Assembly: GCA_031285105.1 (NCBI GenBank)
Contig: JAITWV010000381.1
Location: forward strand, 1 to 5,744
From: Streptococcaceae bacterium
Lineage (GTDB): Bacteria > Bacillota > Bacilli > Lactobacillales > Streptococcaceae
Reading direction: 5' to 3'
DNA length: 5,744 nt
The notes below the pieces were generated by a model. That model had not been told where the DNA came from. It saw only the letters and a list, made by a program, of their open reading frames with translations, and did not search any database. Made by a program: the position numbers and the translations under genes. Within the stretch, counting starts at the first letter, position 1. Every line of letters begins with the position of its first letter. Positions 1 through 5,290 of this stretch are shown piece by piece.

Positions 1-819
1 GAAGAAGCTATTGAAGAAGTAGATGCTATTTTATTTGTGGTGCCAACCAAAGTAATGCGCATCGTAGCCAAGCAAGTTGCTACCATCGTCAAAAACAAAC
101 CAATGATTATTCATGCTTCAAAAGGTTTAGAACAAGGAACACATGAACGTATTTCAACCATTTTAGAAGAAGAAATTCCTCAAGAAAAACGTCAAGATAT
201 TGTTGTTTTATCAGGACCATCACACGCAGAAGAGGTTGCCGTTCGCGATATTACAACGATTTCAGCAGCTTGTGCCAATGAAGAGTCAGCAAAATATGTA
301 CAAGATTTATTTACCAATAACTATTTTAGAATTTATACCAATCATGATGTAATCGGAGTAGAAACAGCCGGGGCATTGAAAAATATTATTGCAGTTGGCG
401 CTGGTGCACTTTCAGGCTTAGGCTATGGGGATAATGCGAAAGCGGCGATTATTACGCGTGGCTTAGCAGAAATCACACGCCTTGGAATAGCAATGGGTGC
501 TGATCCATTAACTTATATGGGACTTTCTGGTGTGGGTGATTTGATTGTTACCGGAACTTCTATTCATTCACGTAACTGGCGAGCAGGTAATTTACTTGGA
601 AAAGGTGAAAAATTAGCCGATATCGAAGTAAACATGGGTATGGTCATCGAAGGAGTTTCAACCACTAAAGCAGCTTATGAATTAAGTCGTGAGTTAAACG
701 TTGAAATGCCTATCACAGAAGCAATTTATGATGTTTTATATAATGGAAAAGGCGTACGTGAAGCCATTGAAGCGATTATGTTACGTGAATCAAGAGCTGA
801 AAACGAATTTAAATCTTAG
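1..819 (+). CDS. gpsA: Glycerol-3-phosphate dehydrogenase [NAD(P)+], 5'-truncated by window edge
   Basis: Reduces dihydroxyacetone phosphate to sn-glycerol 3-phosphate in the cytoplasm, the entry step of glycerophospholipid synthesis. The frame is open from base 1 to the TAG at 817-819 and gives 272 residues. The family is usually about 335-340 residues long, so roughly 65-70 N-terminal residues, including the Rossmann GxGxxG motif, lie upstream. Visible family motifs (fragment numbering) are LFVVPT (11-16), ASKG (39-42), SGPSHAEE (71-78), GALKN with the expected catalytic lysine K127, GLSGVGDL (174-181), SRNWRAG (190-196) and GMVIEGVSTT (213-222). The GTG codons at 37 and 40 lie inside conserved sequence and are not the start. 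The gene ends 15 nt before galU with no terminator between, so the two are probably co-transcribed. Identification is very secure. Confidence 0.97.
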   Translation, partial: EEAIEEVDAILFVVPTKVMRIVAKQVATIVKNKPMIIHASKGLEQGTHERISTILEEEIPQEKRQDIVVLSGPSHAEEVAVRDITTISAACANEESAKYVQDLFTNNYFRIYTNHDVIGVETAGALKNIIAVGAGALSGLGYGDNAKAAIITRGLAEITRLGIAMGADPLTYMGLSGVGDLIVTGTSIHSRNWRAGNLLGKGEKLADIEVNMGMVIEGVSTTKAAYELSRELNVEMPITEAIYDVLYNGKGVREAIEAIMLRESRAENEFKS

Positions 820-834
820 GAGGAGTTTAATAAA

Positions 835-1743
835 ATGGCACAAAAAGTAAGAAAAGCGATTATTCCAGCAGCTGGTTTAGGTACACGTTTTTTACCAGCT
901 ACTAAAGCAATGCCCAAAGAAATGATTCCAATTGTCGATAAGCCAACCATTCAATTTATTATTGAAGAAGCTTTAGCTAGTGGAATTGAAGATATTTTGA
1001 TTGTTACCGGAAAAGCCAAACGTTCAATCGAAGACCATTTTGATGCAAACGTCGAACTAGAGCAAAACTTAAAAGAAAAAGGCAAAAATGAATTATTAAA
1101 ACTAGTCGAAGAAACGACAGGCATTAATCTGCATTTTATTCGTCAATCTTATCCATTAGGCTTAGGTCATGCGGTTCTTCAAGCCAAGGCATTTGTTGGT
1201 AATGAGCCATTTATCGTAATGCTTGGCGATGATTTAATGGAAGATGATGTTCCTTTGACGAAGCAATTAATTAACGATTATGAAAAAACACATGCCTCAA
1301 CCATCGCTGTTATGCAAGTGCCAAAAGAAGACACAGATAAATACGGCATCATCAAGCCAAGTGGCAAAGTTGATAAGAATTTATACAATGTTGAAGCGTT
1401 CGTTGAAAAGCCCAAAGTAGAAGATGCACCAAGTGATTTGGCGATTATTGGTCGTTATCTATTAACACCTGAAATCTTTGAAATTCTAGCCAGTCAAAAA
1501 CCAGGAGCAGGTAATGAAATTCAATTAACCGATGCGATTGAGTCATTAAACAAAATTCAGCGAGTATTTGCTCATGAATTTAAAGGCAAACGTTTTGATG
1601 TGGGTGATAAATTTGGCTACATGAAGACTTCGATTGAATATTCATTAGCACATCCAGATTTAAAAGATGAAATGCGTGATTATTTGATTGAGCTTGGTAA
1701 ACAGTTGGAAGGAAAAAAACCAGCAGTTAAAAAAGAAAAATAA
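835..1743 (+). CDS. galU: UTP--glucose-1-phosphate uridylyltransferase
   Basis: Makes UDP-glucose and pyrophosphate from UTP and glucose 1-phosphate in the cytoplasm. UDP-glucose feeds glycolipids, teichoic acid glycosylation, exopolysaccharides and the Leloir pathway. The protein is 302 residues, a normal length for the family. Motifs are the nucleotide-binding loop GLGTRFLPATKAMPKEM (14-30), QSYPLGLGHAV (104-114), LGDDL (130-134), VEKPK (190-194), IIGRYLL (204-210), NEIQLTDAI (227-235) and FDVGDKFGY (254-262). The short C-terminal tail is lysine-rich (KKPAVKKEK). The ATG at 835 is supported by an AGGAGG Shine-Dalgarno at 818-823 that overlaps the gpsA stop codon. gtaB is the synonym used in Bacillus. 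It probably forms the end of a gpsA-galU operon, since a terminator-like hairpin follows at once. Confidence 0.97.
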   Translation: MAQKVRKAIIPAAGLGTRFLPATKAMPKEMIPIVDKPTIQFIIEEALASGIEDILIVTGKAKRSIEDHFDANVELEQNLKEKGKNELLKLVEETTGINLHFIRQSYPLGLGHAVLQAKAFVGNEPFIVMLGDDLMEDDVPLTKQLINDYEKTHASTIAVMQVPKEDTDKYGIIKPSGKVDKNLYNVEAFVEKPKVEDAPSDLAIIGRYLLTPEIFEILASQKPGAGNEIQLTDAIESLNKIQRVFAHEFKGKRFDVGDKFGYMKTSIEYSLAHPDLKDEMRDYLIELGKQLEGKKPAVKKEK

Positions 1744-1746
1744 ATG

Positions 1747-1778
1747 AAGAGGGCTGGAAGACATTTTCGGCCTTTTTT
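1747..1778 (+). terminator. Rho-independent terminator after galU
   Basis: GGGCTG (1751-1756) pairs with CGGCCT (1768-1773). The stem extends outward by A-U and G-U pairs between 1747-1750 and 1774-1777, with an 11-nt loop. The T run at 1773-1778 follows directly. It starts 3 nt after the galU stop codon and is placed to end the gpsA-galU transcript. Confidence 0.75.
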
Positions 1779-1820
1779 GATTGCGAGAAACTGCTTGAAA
1801 GATTATGGGGAGTTGAAGGA

Positions 1821-1878
1821 GAGCTCGAAATCTTTTTCAAAAAGCTCGAGATCTTTTTCAAAAAGATTTCGAGCTTTT
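1821..1878. repeat. Nested palindrome built from a 21-nt tandem repeat
   Basis: Two near-identical 21-nt units, AGCTCGARATCTTTTTCAAAA, sit back to back (1822-1842 and 1843-1863, differing at A1829/G1850). Part of the second unit and the sequence after it mirror the first. GCTCGAAATCTTTTT (1823-1837) is the perfect reverse complement of 1860-1874. The second copy (1844-1858) can pair with the same 3' arm through one G-U pair, leaving almost no loop, so at least two mutually exclusive hairpins are possible. TTTT at 1875-1878 follows, so it may be a second, back-up terminator for galU. It lies upstream of the tgt promoter and so is not in the tgt leader. It could also be a dispersed intergenic repeat. 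The structure is certain; the role is inferred. Confidence 0.8.
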
Positions 1879-1935
1879 ACCTGTTGCACGAATTGAATAA
1901 CCGAACCCTACTCTTTAAAGATATTTAAGAAAAGC

Positions 1936-1964
1936 TTGAGAAACCTTTGAAAATTCTGTATACT
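1936..1964 (+). promoter_or_regulatory. Sigma-A-type promoter for tgt
   Basis: The -35 box is TTGAGA (1936-1941) and the -10 box TATACT (1959-1964), with an optimal 17-nt spacer. Transcription should start near 1971, giving a leader of about 33 nt. The leader carries the ribosome binding site AAAGGTAGGA (1987-1996), 7 nt before the tgt ATG. The leader is too short for a preQ1 riboswitch. Of the 260-nt gap between galU and tgt, the rest (about 1879-1935) shows nothing else I can name. Confidence 0.8.
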
Positions 1965-2003
1965 ATCAAAAGTTATGCAAAATTCGAAAGGTAGGATACA
2001 AAA

Positions 2004-3149
2004 ATGAGCGAACCTGCAATTAAATATAGATTAATCAAAAAAGAAAAACATACAGGAGCACGACTTGGTGAGATTATTACGCCACATGGAACTTTTCCAA
2101 CACCAATGTTTATGCCCGTTGGAACTTTAGCAACGGTCAAAACGATGTCTCCAGAAGACTTAAAAGAAATGAATGCTGGGATTATTCTTTCCAATACTTA
2201 TCATTTATGGCTAAGACCAGGTGATGAGCTCATCAAAAAGGCTGGTGGACTGCATAAATTCATGAATTGGGATCAACCAATTTTAACAGATTCAGGTGGT
2301 TTTCAGGTGTTTTCATTATCAGATATGCGTAATATCACTGAAGAAGGTGTACATTTTCGTCATCATTTAAATGGTTCAAAATTATTCTTATCACCAGAAA
2401 AAGCCATTCAAATTCAAAATAACTTAGGTTCTGATATTATGATGAGTTTTGATGAGTGTCCGCCATTTAACGAAAGTTATGATTATGTAAAAAAATCAGT
2501 AGAACGTACGTCAAGATGGGCGGAACGTGGATTAAATGCGCATGAAAATCCAGCAACTCAAGGTTTGTTTGGCATTGTTCAAGGTGCTGGTTTTGAAGAT
2601 TTACGTCGTCAGTCAGCAAAAGATTTAATGTCAATGGACTTTCCTGGGTATTCAATCGGTGGTTTATCGGTTGGTGAGTCTAAAGAAGAAATGAATCGTG
2701 TATTAGATTTTACTGCATCAGTTTTACCAGAAAACAAACCTCGTTACTTGATGGGTGTTGGAGCAGCAGATTCATTAATTGATGGTGTTATTCGCGGAAT
2801 TGACATGTTTGATTGTGTATTGCCAACCCGTATCGCCCGTAATGGAACATGTATGACAAGCGCTGGTCGCTTAGTTGTGAAAAACGCACAATATGCTGAA
2901 GATTTCCGTCCATTAGATGAAAAATGTGATTGTTATGTTTGTCAAAATTATACCCGTGCTTACATTCGTCATTTAATTAAATGCGATGAGACATTTGGTA
3001 TTCGTTTAACCAGTTACCATAACCTTTATTTCTTAATTAAATTGATGGAAAATGTGCGTACAGCGATTATGAATGATAATTTACTAGAATTTTCGGCTGC
3101 TTTTAAAGAAGAATATGGGTTTAATAAAGCAAATGCTCGTGCTTTCTAA
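2004..3149 (+). CDS. tgt: tRNA-guanine transglycosylase (queuosine synthesis)
   Basis: Exchanges guanine at wobble position 34 of GUN-anticodon tRNAs (Asp, Asn, His, Tyr) for preQ1, the committed step of queuosine formation. The protein is 381 residues, normal for the bacterial enzyme. All active-site landmarks are visible: TDSGGFQ with D96, SFDECPP with D150 and C152, GIVQG with Q193, YSIGGLSVGE (216-225), and MFDCVLPTR with the predicted nucleophile D270. The zinc site is C308, C310, C313 and H339. These positions run ten below the published Zymomonas mobilis residues (D280; C318, C320, C323, H349), which supports the assignment. The ATG at 2004 is chosen for its Shine-Dalgarno and MSEPAIKYRL beginning. 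The gene has its own promoter and no terminator before yajC, so some read-through into yajC is likely. Confidence 0.97.
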   Translation: MSEPAIKYRLIKKEKHTGARLGEIITPHGTFPTPMFMPVGTLATVKTMSPEDLKEMNAGIILSNTYHLWLRPGDELIKKAGGLHKFMNWDQPILTDSGGFQVFSLSDMRNITEEGVHFRHHLNGSKLFLSPEKAIQIQNNLGSDIMMSFDECPPFNESYDYVKKSVERTSRWAERGLNAHENPATQGLFGIVQGAGFEDLRRQSAKDLMSMDFPGYSIGGLSVGESKEEMNRVLDFTASVLPENKPRYLMGVGAADSLIDGVIRGIDMFDCVLPTRIARNGTCMTSAGRLVVKNAQYAEDFRPLDEKCDCYVCQNYTRAYIRHLIKCDETFGIRLTSYHNLYFLIKLMENVRTAIMNDNLLEFSAAFKEEYGFNKANARAF

Positions 3150-3159
3150 TAAGTCTGGT

Positions 3160-3188
3160 TTGAGAAATATGTTTAAATTTGGTAAACT
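3160..3188 (+). promoter_or_regulatory. Promoter for yajC in the tgt-yajC gap
   Basis: The -35 box is TTGAGA (3160-3165) and the -10 box TAAACT (3183-3188), with a 17-nt spacer. It lies wholly in the 73-nt space between tgt and yajC. It shares the same -35 hexamer as the tgt promoter and would give a leader of about 28 nt. yajC can therefore be expressed both independently and by read-through from tgt. Confidence 0.7.
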
Positions 3189-3222
3189 AGACAAGAATTA
3201 ACTATAGAAAGAGAGAACAAAA

Positions 3223-3624
3223 ATGAACTTATTATTACCTATCGTCCTTGTTGGTATGTTAGTTATGATGTTTTTATCATCACGTAAACAAAAACAAGCA
3301 CAACAAGAGCGTCAAAATTCAATCAACAATATTAAACCAGGAGATGAAATCGTAACAATTGGTGGTTTACATGGTGTCTTTCATGAAGAAGATACAGCTC
3401 GTGGCATTGTAACAATTGATTGTGATGGTGTGTTGTTAGATTTTGATAAAGCAGCAATTAAAACAGTAACCCCTGCATCAAATTCAGTAGAGGATGTCCC
3501 TGTGCAAGAAGAAACAACTGAAGAAGTAGTTGAAACTGAAGTGACAGAAGCTCCAATGGAAGAAGCAACTCCTGAAGACCATGCAACACCAGAAAATCCA
3601 CTTGGGTTTAAGCAAGAAGATTAA
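3223..3624 (+). CDS. yajC: Sec translocase accessory protein YajC
   Basis: A small single-pass membrane protein that associates with the SecYEG preprotein translocase; in species that have SecDF it belongs to that subcomplex. It has 133 residues. A transmembrane segment fills residues 2-19 and is followed at once by a basic stretch (RKQKQAQQER, 21-30), placing the C-terminus in the cytoplasm. The family core motif is IKPGDEIVTIGGLHG (37-51), with GIVTIDCDGVLLDFDKAAIK (61-80) completing the small globular domain. Residues 88-133 are an acidic, Glu/Thr/Val/Pro-rich low-complexity tail, longer than in minimal YajC proteins and probably disordered. The ribosome binding site is weak (GAAAGAGAG, 3207-3215). 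tgt-yajC adjacency is common in bacteria; secDF does not follow here, as in many lactic acid bacteria. Confidence 0.93.
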   Translation: MNLLLPIVLVGMLVMMFLSSRKQKQAQQERQNSINNIKPGDEIVTIGGLHGVFHEEDTARGIVTIDCDGVLLDFDKAAIKTVTPASNSVEDVPVQEETTEEVVETEVTEAPMEEATPEDHATPENPLGFKQED

Positions 3625-3630
3625 TTAAAA

Positions 3631-3668
3631 ATCATCCGAAGTCTTAAAGAGGCTCGGATGATTTTTTT
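3631..3668. terminator. Strong hairpin terminator between convergent yajC and the AraC-type gene
   Basis: ATCATCCGA (3631-3639) pairs perfectly with TCGGATGAT (3654-3662). The stem continues as GTCTT (3641-3645) with GAGGC (3649-3653) once A3640 is bulged out, leaving an AAA loop. Seven T residues follow on the plus strand (3662-3668), and an A-rich flank on the left (3627-3631) gives a T tract on the minus strand. It probably ends both convergent transcripts. The right arm lies inside the last codons of the minus-strand gene. Confidence 0.9.
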
Positions 3669-4084
3669 GCATATTTTTTCCGAAATTCACTTGGAGATAA
3701 TTGAATTTTTTGCTTGAATGAATGATGAAGTTGCTTATGCGTAAATCCCACTGAACTAGCAATGATAGAAATTGGTTGATCCGTTGTAAGTAATAACTTT
3801 GTCGCTTTATCTAACCTTATCTCCCTAACATATTGCCCCAAGGTCACGCCTAAATATTTTTTAAACAAACGTAAAAAATGCCCCGTTGAATAACCAAGTT
3901 TTGTGGAAATATTTTTTGGAGTAATGGTGATTTCTATATTATTTTCAATATAAAGCAAAACACTATCAATTTCCCTTTTTTTCATGAAATCATTGGAACA
4001 ATCACATTTTTTAAAACGAAGATTCTTTTTATTGCTTAATAAGCAACATTCCTTATGATGATGGATGATAAATTTTTCTTCCAT
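3644..4084 (-). CDS. AraC-family transcriptional regulator, compact form with Cys/His-rich N-terminus
   Basis: A DNA-binding regulator of 146 residues. Residues about 37-141 form an AraC/XylS double helix-turn-helix domain. The first HTH is around 57-79 (ISTKLGYSTGHFLRLFKKY) and the second around 105-128, with the family signature SVGFTHKQLHHSFKQ then SPSEFRK (130-136). Gln128 replaces the glycine usual before the SP. There is no room for a sugar-binding cupin domain, so in size it recalls MarA/SoxS/Rob-type proteins. The 35-residue N-terminal extension holds H8-H10, C13, C14, C27 and C29, which might bind metal or sense redox; this is inference. The ATG at 4084 follows a six-G ribosome binding site (4091-4096). 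It diverges from the secreted peptide gene and is the obvious candidate regulator of that locus and of itself. Its effector and targets are unknown. Confidence 0.88.
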   Translation of the reverse strand: MEEKFIIHHHKECCLLSNKKNLRFKKCDCSNDFMKKREIDSVLLYIENNIEITITPKNISTKLGYSTGHFLRLFKKYLGVTLGQYVREIRLDKATKLLLTTDQPISIIASSVGFTHKQLHHSFKQKIQLSPSEFRKKYAKKSSEPL

Positions 4085-4125
4085 TAAATTCCCCCCATAA
4101 TTAATAGAATTTTTTAATTAAATCA

Positions 4126-4154
4126 AGTTTAAAGAATGGTTAGTAAATTGTCAA
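4126..4154 (-). promoter_or_regulatory. Promoter for the AraC-type regulator gene
   Basis: Read on the minus strand, a perfect -35 TTGACA (4154-4149) is followed after 17 nt by TAAACT (4131-4126). Transcription should begin near 4119, giving a leader of about 35 nt with the G-run ribosome binding site. It faces away from the peptide gene, so the two genes share one regulatory region. Confidence 0.75.
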
Positions 4155-4165
4155 AAAAAACACGC

Positions 4166-4198
4166 AAGATGTTTAAAAGTGACGAAAAGATGTTGAGA
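4166..4198 (+). promoter_or_regulatory. Candidate AraC-type operator: two AAGATGTT direct repeats, 21-nt period
   Basis: AAGATGTT occurs at 4166-4173 and again at 4187-4194, in the same orientation and exactly 21 nt apart, about two helical turns. Both copies are preceded by ACG and followed by an A-rich stretch. AraC-family proteins usually bind such in-phase direct repeats. The second copy overlaps a TTGAGA hexamer (4193-4198) that could be the -35 of the peptide promoter. I see no good -10 at the right distance; TTTGAT (4215-4220, 16-nt spacer) is the best. A weak core promoter fits activator dependence. The repeat is certain; its role is inferred. Confidence 0.5.
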
Positions 4199-4270
4199 AA
4201 AAGGAGGTTTTTTGTTTGATGAATGATTAATATAGAGTTAATTATTGTTGGGTGCTTAATCAAATATTTT

Positions 4271-4276
4271 GGGAGG
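4271..4276 (+). promoter_or_regulatory. Ribosome binding site of the secreted peptide gene
   Basis: GGGAGG sits 5 nt before the ATG at 4282. It decides the start: an in-frame GTG at 4252 would put this site inside the coding region and add ten residues ahead of a textbook signal peptide. Confidence 0.85.
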
Positions 4277-4281
4277 TTTTT

Positions 4282-4581
4282 ATGAAAAAATTTGCTTACA
4301 CAGTTTCATTCATTGCTTTACTCAGCTTATCACTCACTTCAGTTTCTGCTTTAAATTCTAATCAAGTCGAGTTTAACAACATAGTTCAAAAAAGAGCATA
4401 TAAAGAAGTTGTTAAAAACTATACAAGAGATAGAAATAAATTGACTCTTGCGTATAGTAATTTGAGAGTTTTGGGCTATCAATGGGTACCAGCAGCTGCA
4501 AATTTCTCCTATTCAATTGGAGTAATCCAAAGCGAAGAATGGAATTATTGGAGATTTTATTATACGGATCATTGGAGATAA
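4282..4581 (+). CDS. Small secreted peptide precursor, bacteriocin-like candidate
   Basis: I do not recognise this 99-residue protein. It begins with a clear Sec signal peptide: MKKF, a hydrophobic core (about residues 5-18), then SVSA with likely cleavage after A23. The predicted mature chain is about 76 residues. It has no cysteine, is net basic by my count (ten Lys/Arg against six Asp/Glu), and is strikingly aromatic towards its end, with W68, W87, W90, W98 and the tail EEWNYWRFYYTDHWR. There is no double-glycine leader, LPXTG motif or lipobox. Its neighbours, an ABC ATPase and a membrane protein, match the layout of Sec-secreted bacteriocin loci such as lactococcin 972. However, I cannot find that family's conserved Gly/His-rich N-terminal pattern; only an aromatic FYY-type tail is reminiscent. 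It could instead be a signal peptide for sensing or an envelope-stress protein. The ORF is credible; the function is hypothetical. Confidence 0.8.
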   Translation: MKKFAYTVSFIALLSLSLTSVSALNSNQVEFNNIVQKRAYKEVVKNYTRDRNKLTLAYSNLRVLGYQWVPAAANFSYSIGVIQSEEWNYWRFYYTDHWR

Positions 4582-4600
4582 GATTATTTTTAGATATACT
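4572..4600 (+). promoter_or_regulatory. Possible internal promoter for the ABC genes
   Basis: TTGGAG (4572-4577), inside the last codons of the peptide gene, and TATACT (4595-4600) are separated by 17 nt. The -10 is good and the -35 weak. If active, transcription from near 4607 would express the ABC genes independently, with the 4616-4654 stem-loop in their leader. Confidence 0.35.
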
Positions 4601-4615
4601 TCTATAGTTTTTAGT

Positions 4616-4654
4616 TTGACCTCACTAGATTTGTTAATAACCTATTGAGGTCAA
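4616..4654 (+). terminator. Stem-loop between peptide gene and ABC genes, leaky terminator or attenuator
   Basis: TTGACCTCA (4616-4624) and TGAGGTCAA (4646-4654) form a perfect 9-bp stem. Past a single C/T mismatch the stem gains three more pairs, TAG (4626-4628) with CTA (4642-4644). Only a broken T tract (TTTATT, 4655-4660) follows, so termination should be partial. It starts 35 nt after the peptide stop and ends 8 nt before the ABC ribosome binding site. It could set a high ratio of peptide to transporter, protect the upstream mRNA end, or be a protein-binding dyad. Confidence 0.6.
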
Positions 4655-4672
4655 TTTATTGAAAGGAAATTT

Positions 4673-5290
4673 ATGCTTAAAATCAAAAATTTATCAATAA
4701 ACTTACGCCAACCACTTTTCTATGATTTCACTTATAATTTTCTACCAAGTAGTATTTACGGATTAATAGCAACAAACGGAAAAGGGAAAACAAGCTTTTT
4801 TAGAGCAATTATGAATCTAATCCCAAAAGAAAGTGGCTCAGTTTGTATAAATGAAAAAGATATTTCAGCTTCAAAACAATCGATTTTTTATTTTGAGTCT
4901 AGCAATTGGTTTGACTTAAACGTAAGTGGTCTTGATTATTTAAAGTTAATAAAACAAGAATGGAACTCATCAAAGGACATACAATCAATGATTGATTATT
5001 GGGATATGAGCGACTATATCCGACTACCGATTCGTAAATATTCATTAGGCATGAAGCAAAAATTACTACTTTCTCTTTATCAAATAAGTAATGCCGATTA
5101 TTTACTTTTTGACGAACCAACCAATGCCCTAGATGAAGGAGCTAGAAAGAAGTTTTTCTCTTTAATAAATCAATTACGTGAAGAAGAAAAAACGATTATC
5201 CTCTCCTCTCACTACAAGGAAGATATCTTAAATATATGTGATTTTCTGCTAACTATTGACAATGTCAGAATTGAGGCGATGAAAGTATGA
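4673..5290 (+). CDS. ABC transporter ATP-binding protein
   Basis: A 205-residue cytoplasmic ATPase of the short ABC-2/drug-and-bacteriocin-resistance type, expected to power the membrane protein encoded next. Walker A is ATNGKGKTS (33-41), with K39 and T40 intact but the usual first glycine replaced by A33. The Q-loop position is E75 (FYFES), a substitution I recall from other ABC-2 exporters. The signature is YSLGMKQK (123-130), Walker B is YLLFDEPT (143-150) with D147 and catalytic E148, the D-loop is NALD (151-154), and the switch histidine is H180 in IILSSH. It therefore looks catalytically competent. The start at 4673 has AAAGGA 5 nt upstream. The stop overlaps the next start (ATGA, 5287-5290), implying translational coupling. 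With no peptidase domain it is unlike double-glycine peptide exporters, so self-immunity or general export is more likely; the substrate is unknown. Confidence 0.93.
   Translation: MLKIKNLSINLRQPLFYDFTYNFLPSSIYGLIATNGKGKTSFFRAIMNLIPKESGSVCINEKDISASKQSIFYFESSNWFDLNVSGLDYLKLIKQEWNSSKDIQSMIDYWDMSDYIRLPIRKYSLGMKQKLLLSLYQISNADYLLFDEPTNALDEGARKKFFSLINQLREEEKTIILSSHYKEDILNICDFLLTIDNVRIEAMKV

Noticed and set aside
37..42. GTG codons as the start of gpsA
   Set aside because: The frame is open back to base 1 and the codons lie within the conserved LFVVPT stretch, so the gene is simply cut by the window edge.
1965..2003. preQ1 riboswitch ahead of tgt
   Set aside because: The predicted leader is only about 33 nt and shows no preQ1 aptamer-like sequence; the genes usually under that switch are the preQ1 synthesis or transport genes.
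1973..2194. Minus-strand ORF of 73 codons opposite the start of tgt
   Set aside because: It overlaps the tgt promoter and conserved coding sequence, has no ribosome binding site I can see and no recognisable protein features.
2467..2655. Minus-strand ORF of 62 codons inside tgt
   Set aside because: It lies wholly opposite conserved tgt codons and shows no domain or initiation signal.
4252..4281. Alternative GTG start adding ten residues to the secreted peptide
   Set aside because: The GGGAGG ribosome binding site at 4271-4276 fits the ATG at 4282, and the signal peptide begins naturally with MKKF there. No good site precedes the GTG.
4282..4581. Membership of the lactococcin 972 family
   Set aside because: Size, Sec signal and neighbours agree, but I cannot find the family's Gly/His-rich mature N-terminus; only an aromatic tail is similar. 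It is kept as an analogy, not a call.
4899..5120. Minus-strand ORF opposite the ABC ATPase gene
   Set aside because: It is antisense to the conserved signature and Walker B coding region and has no supporting signals.
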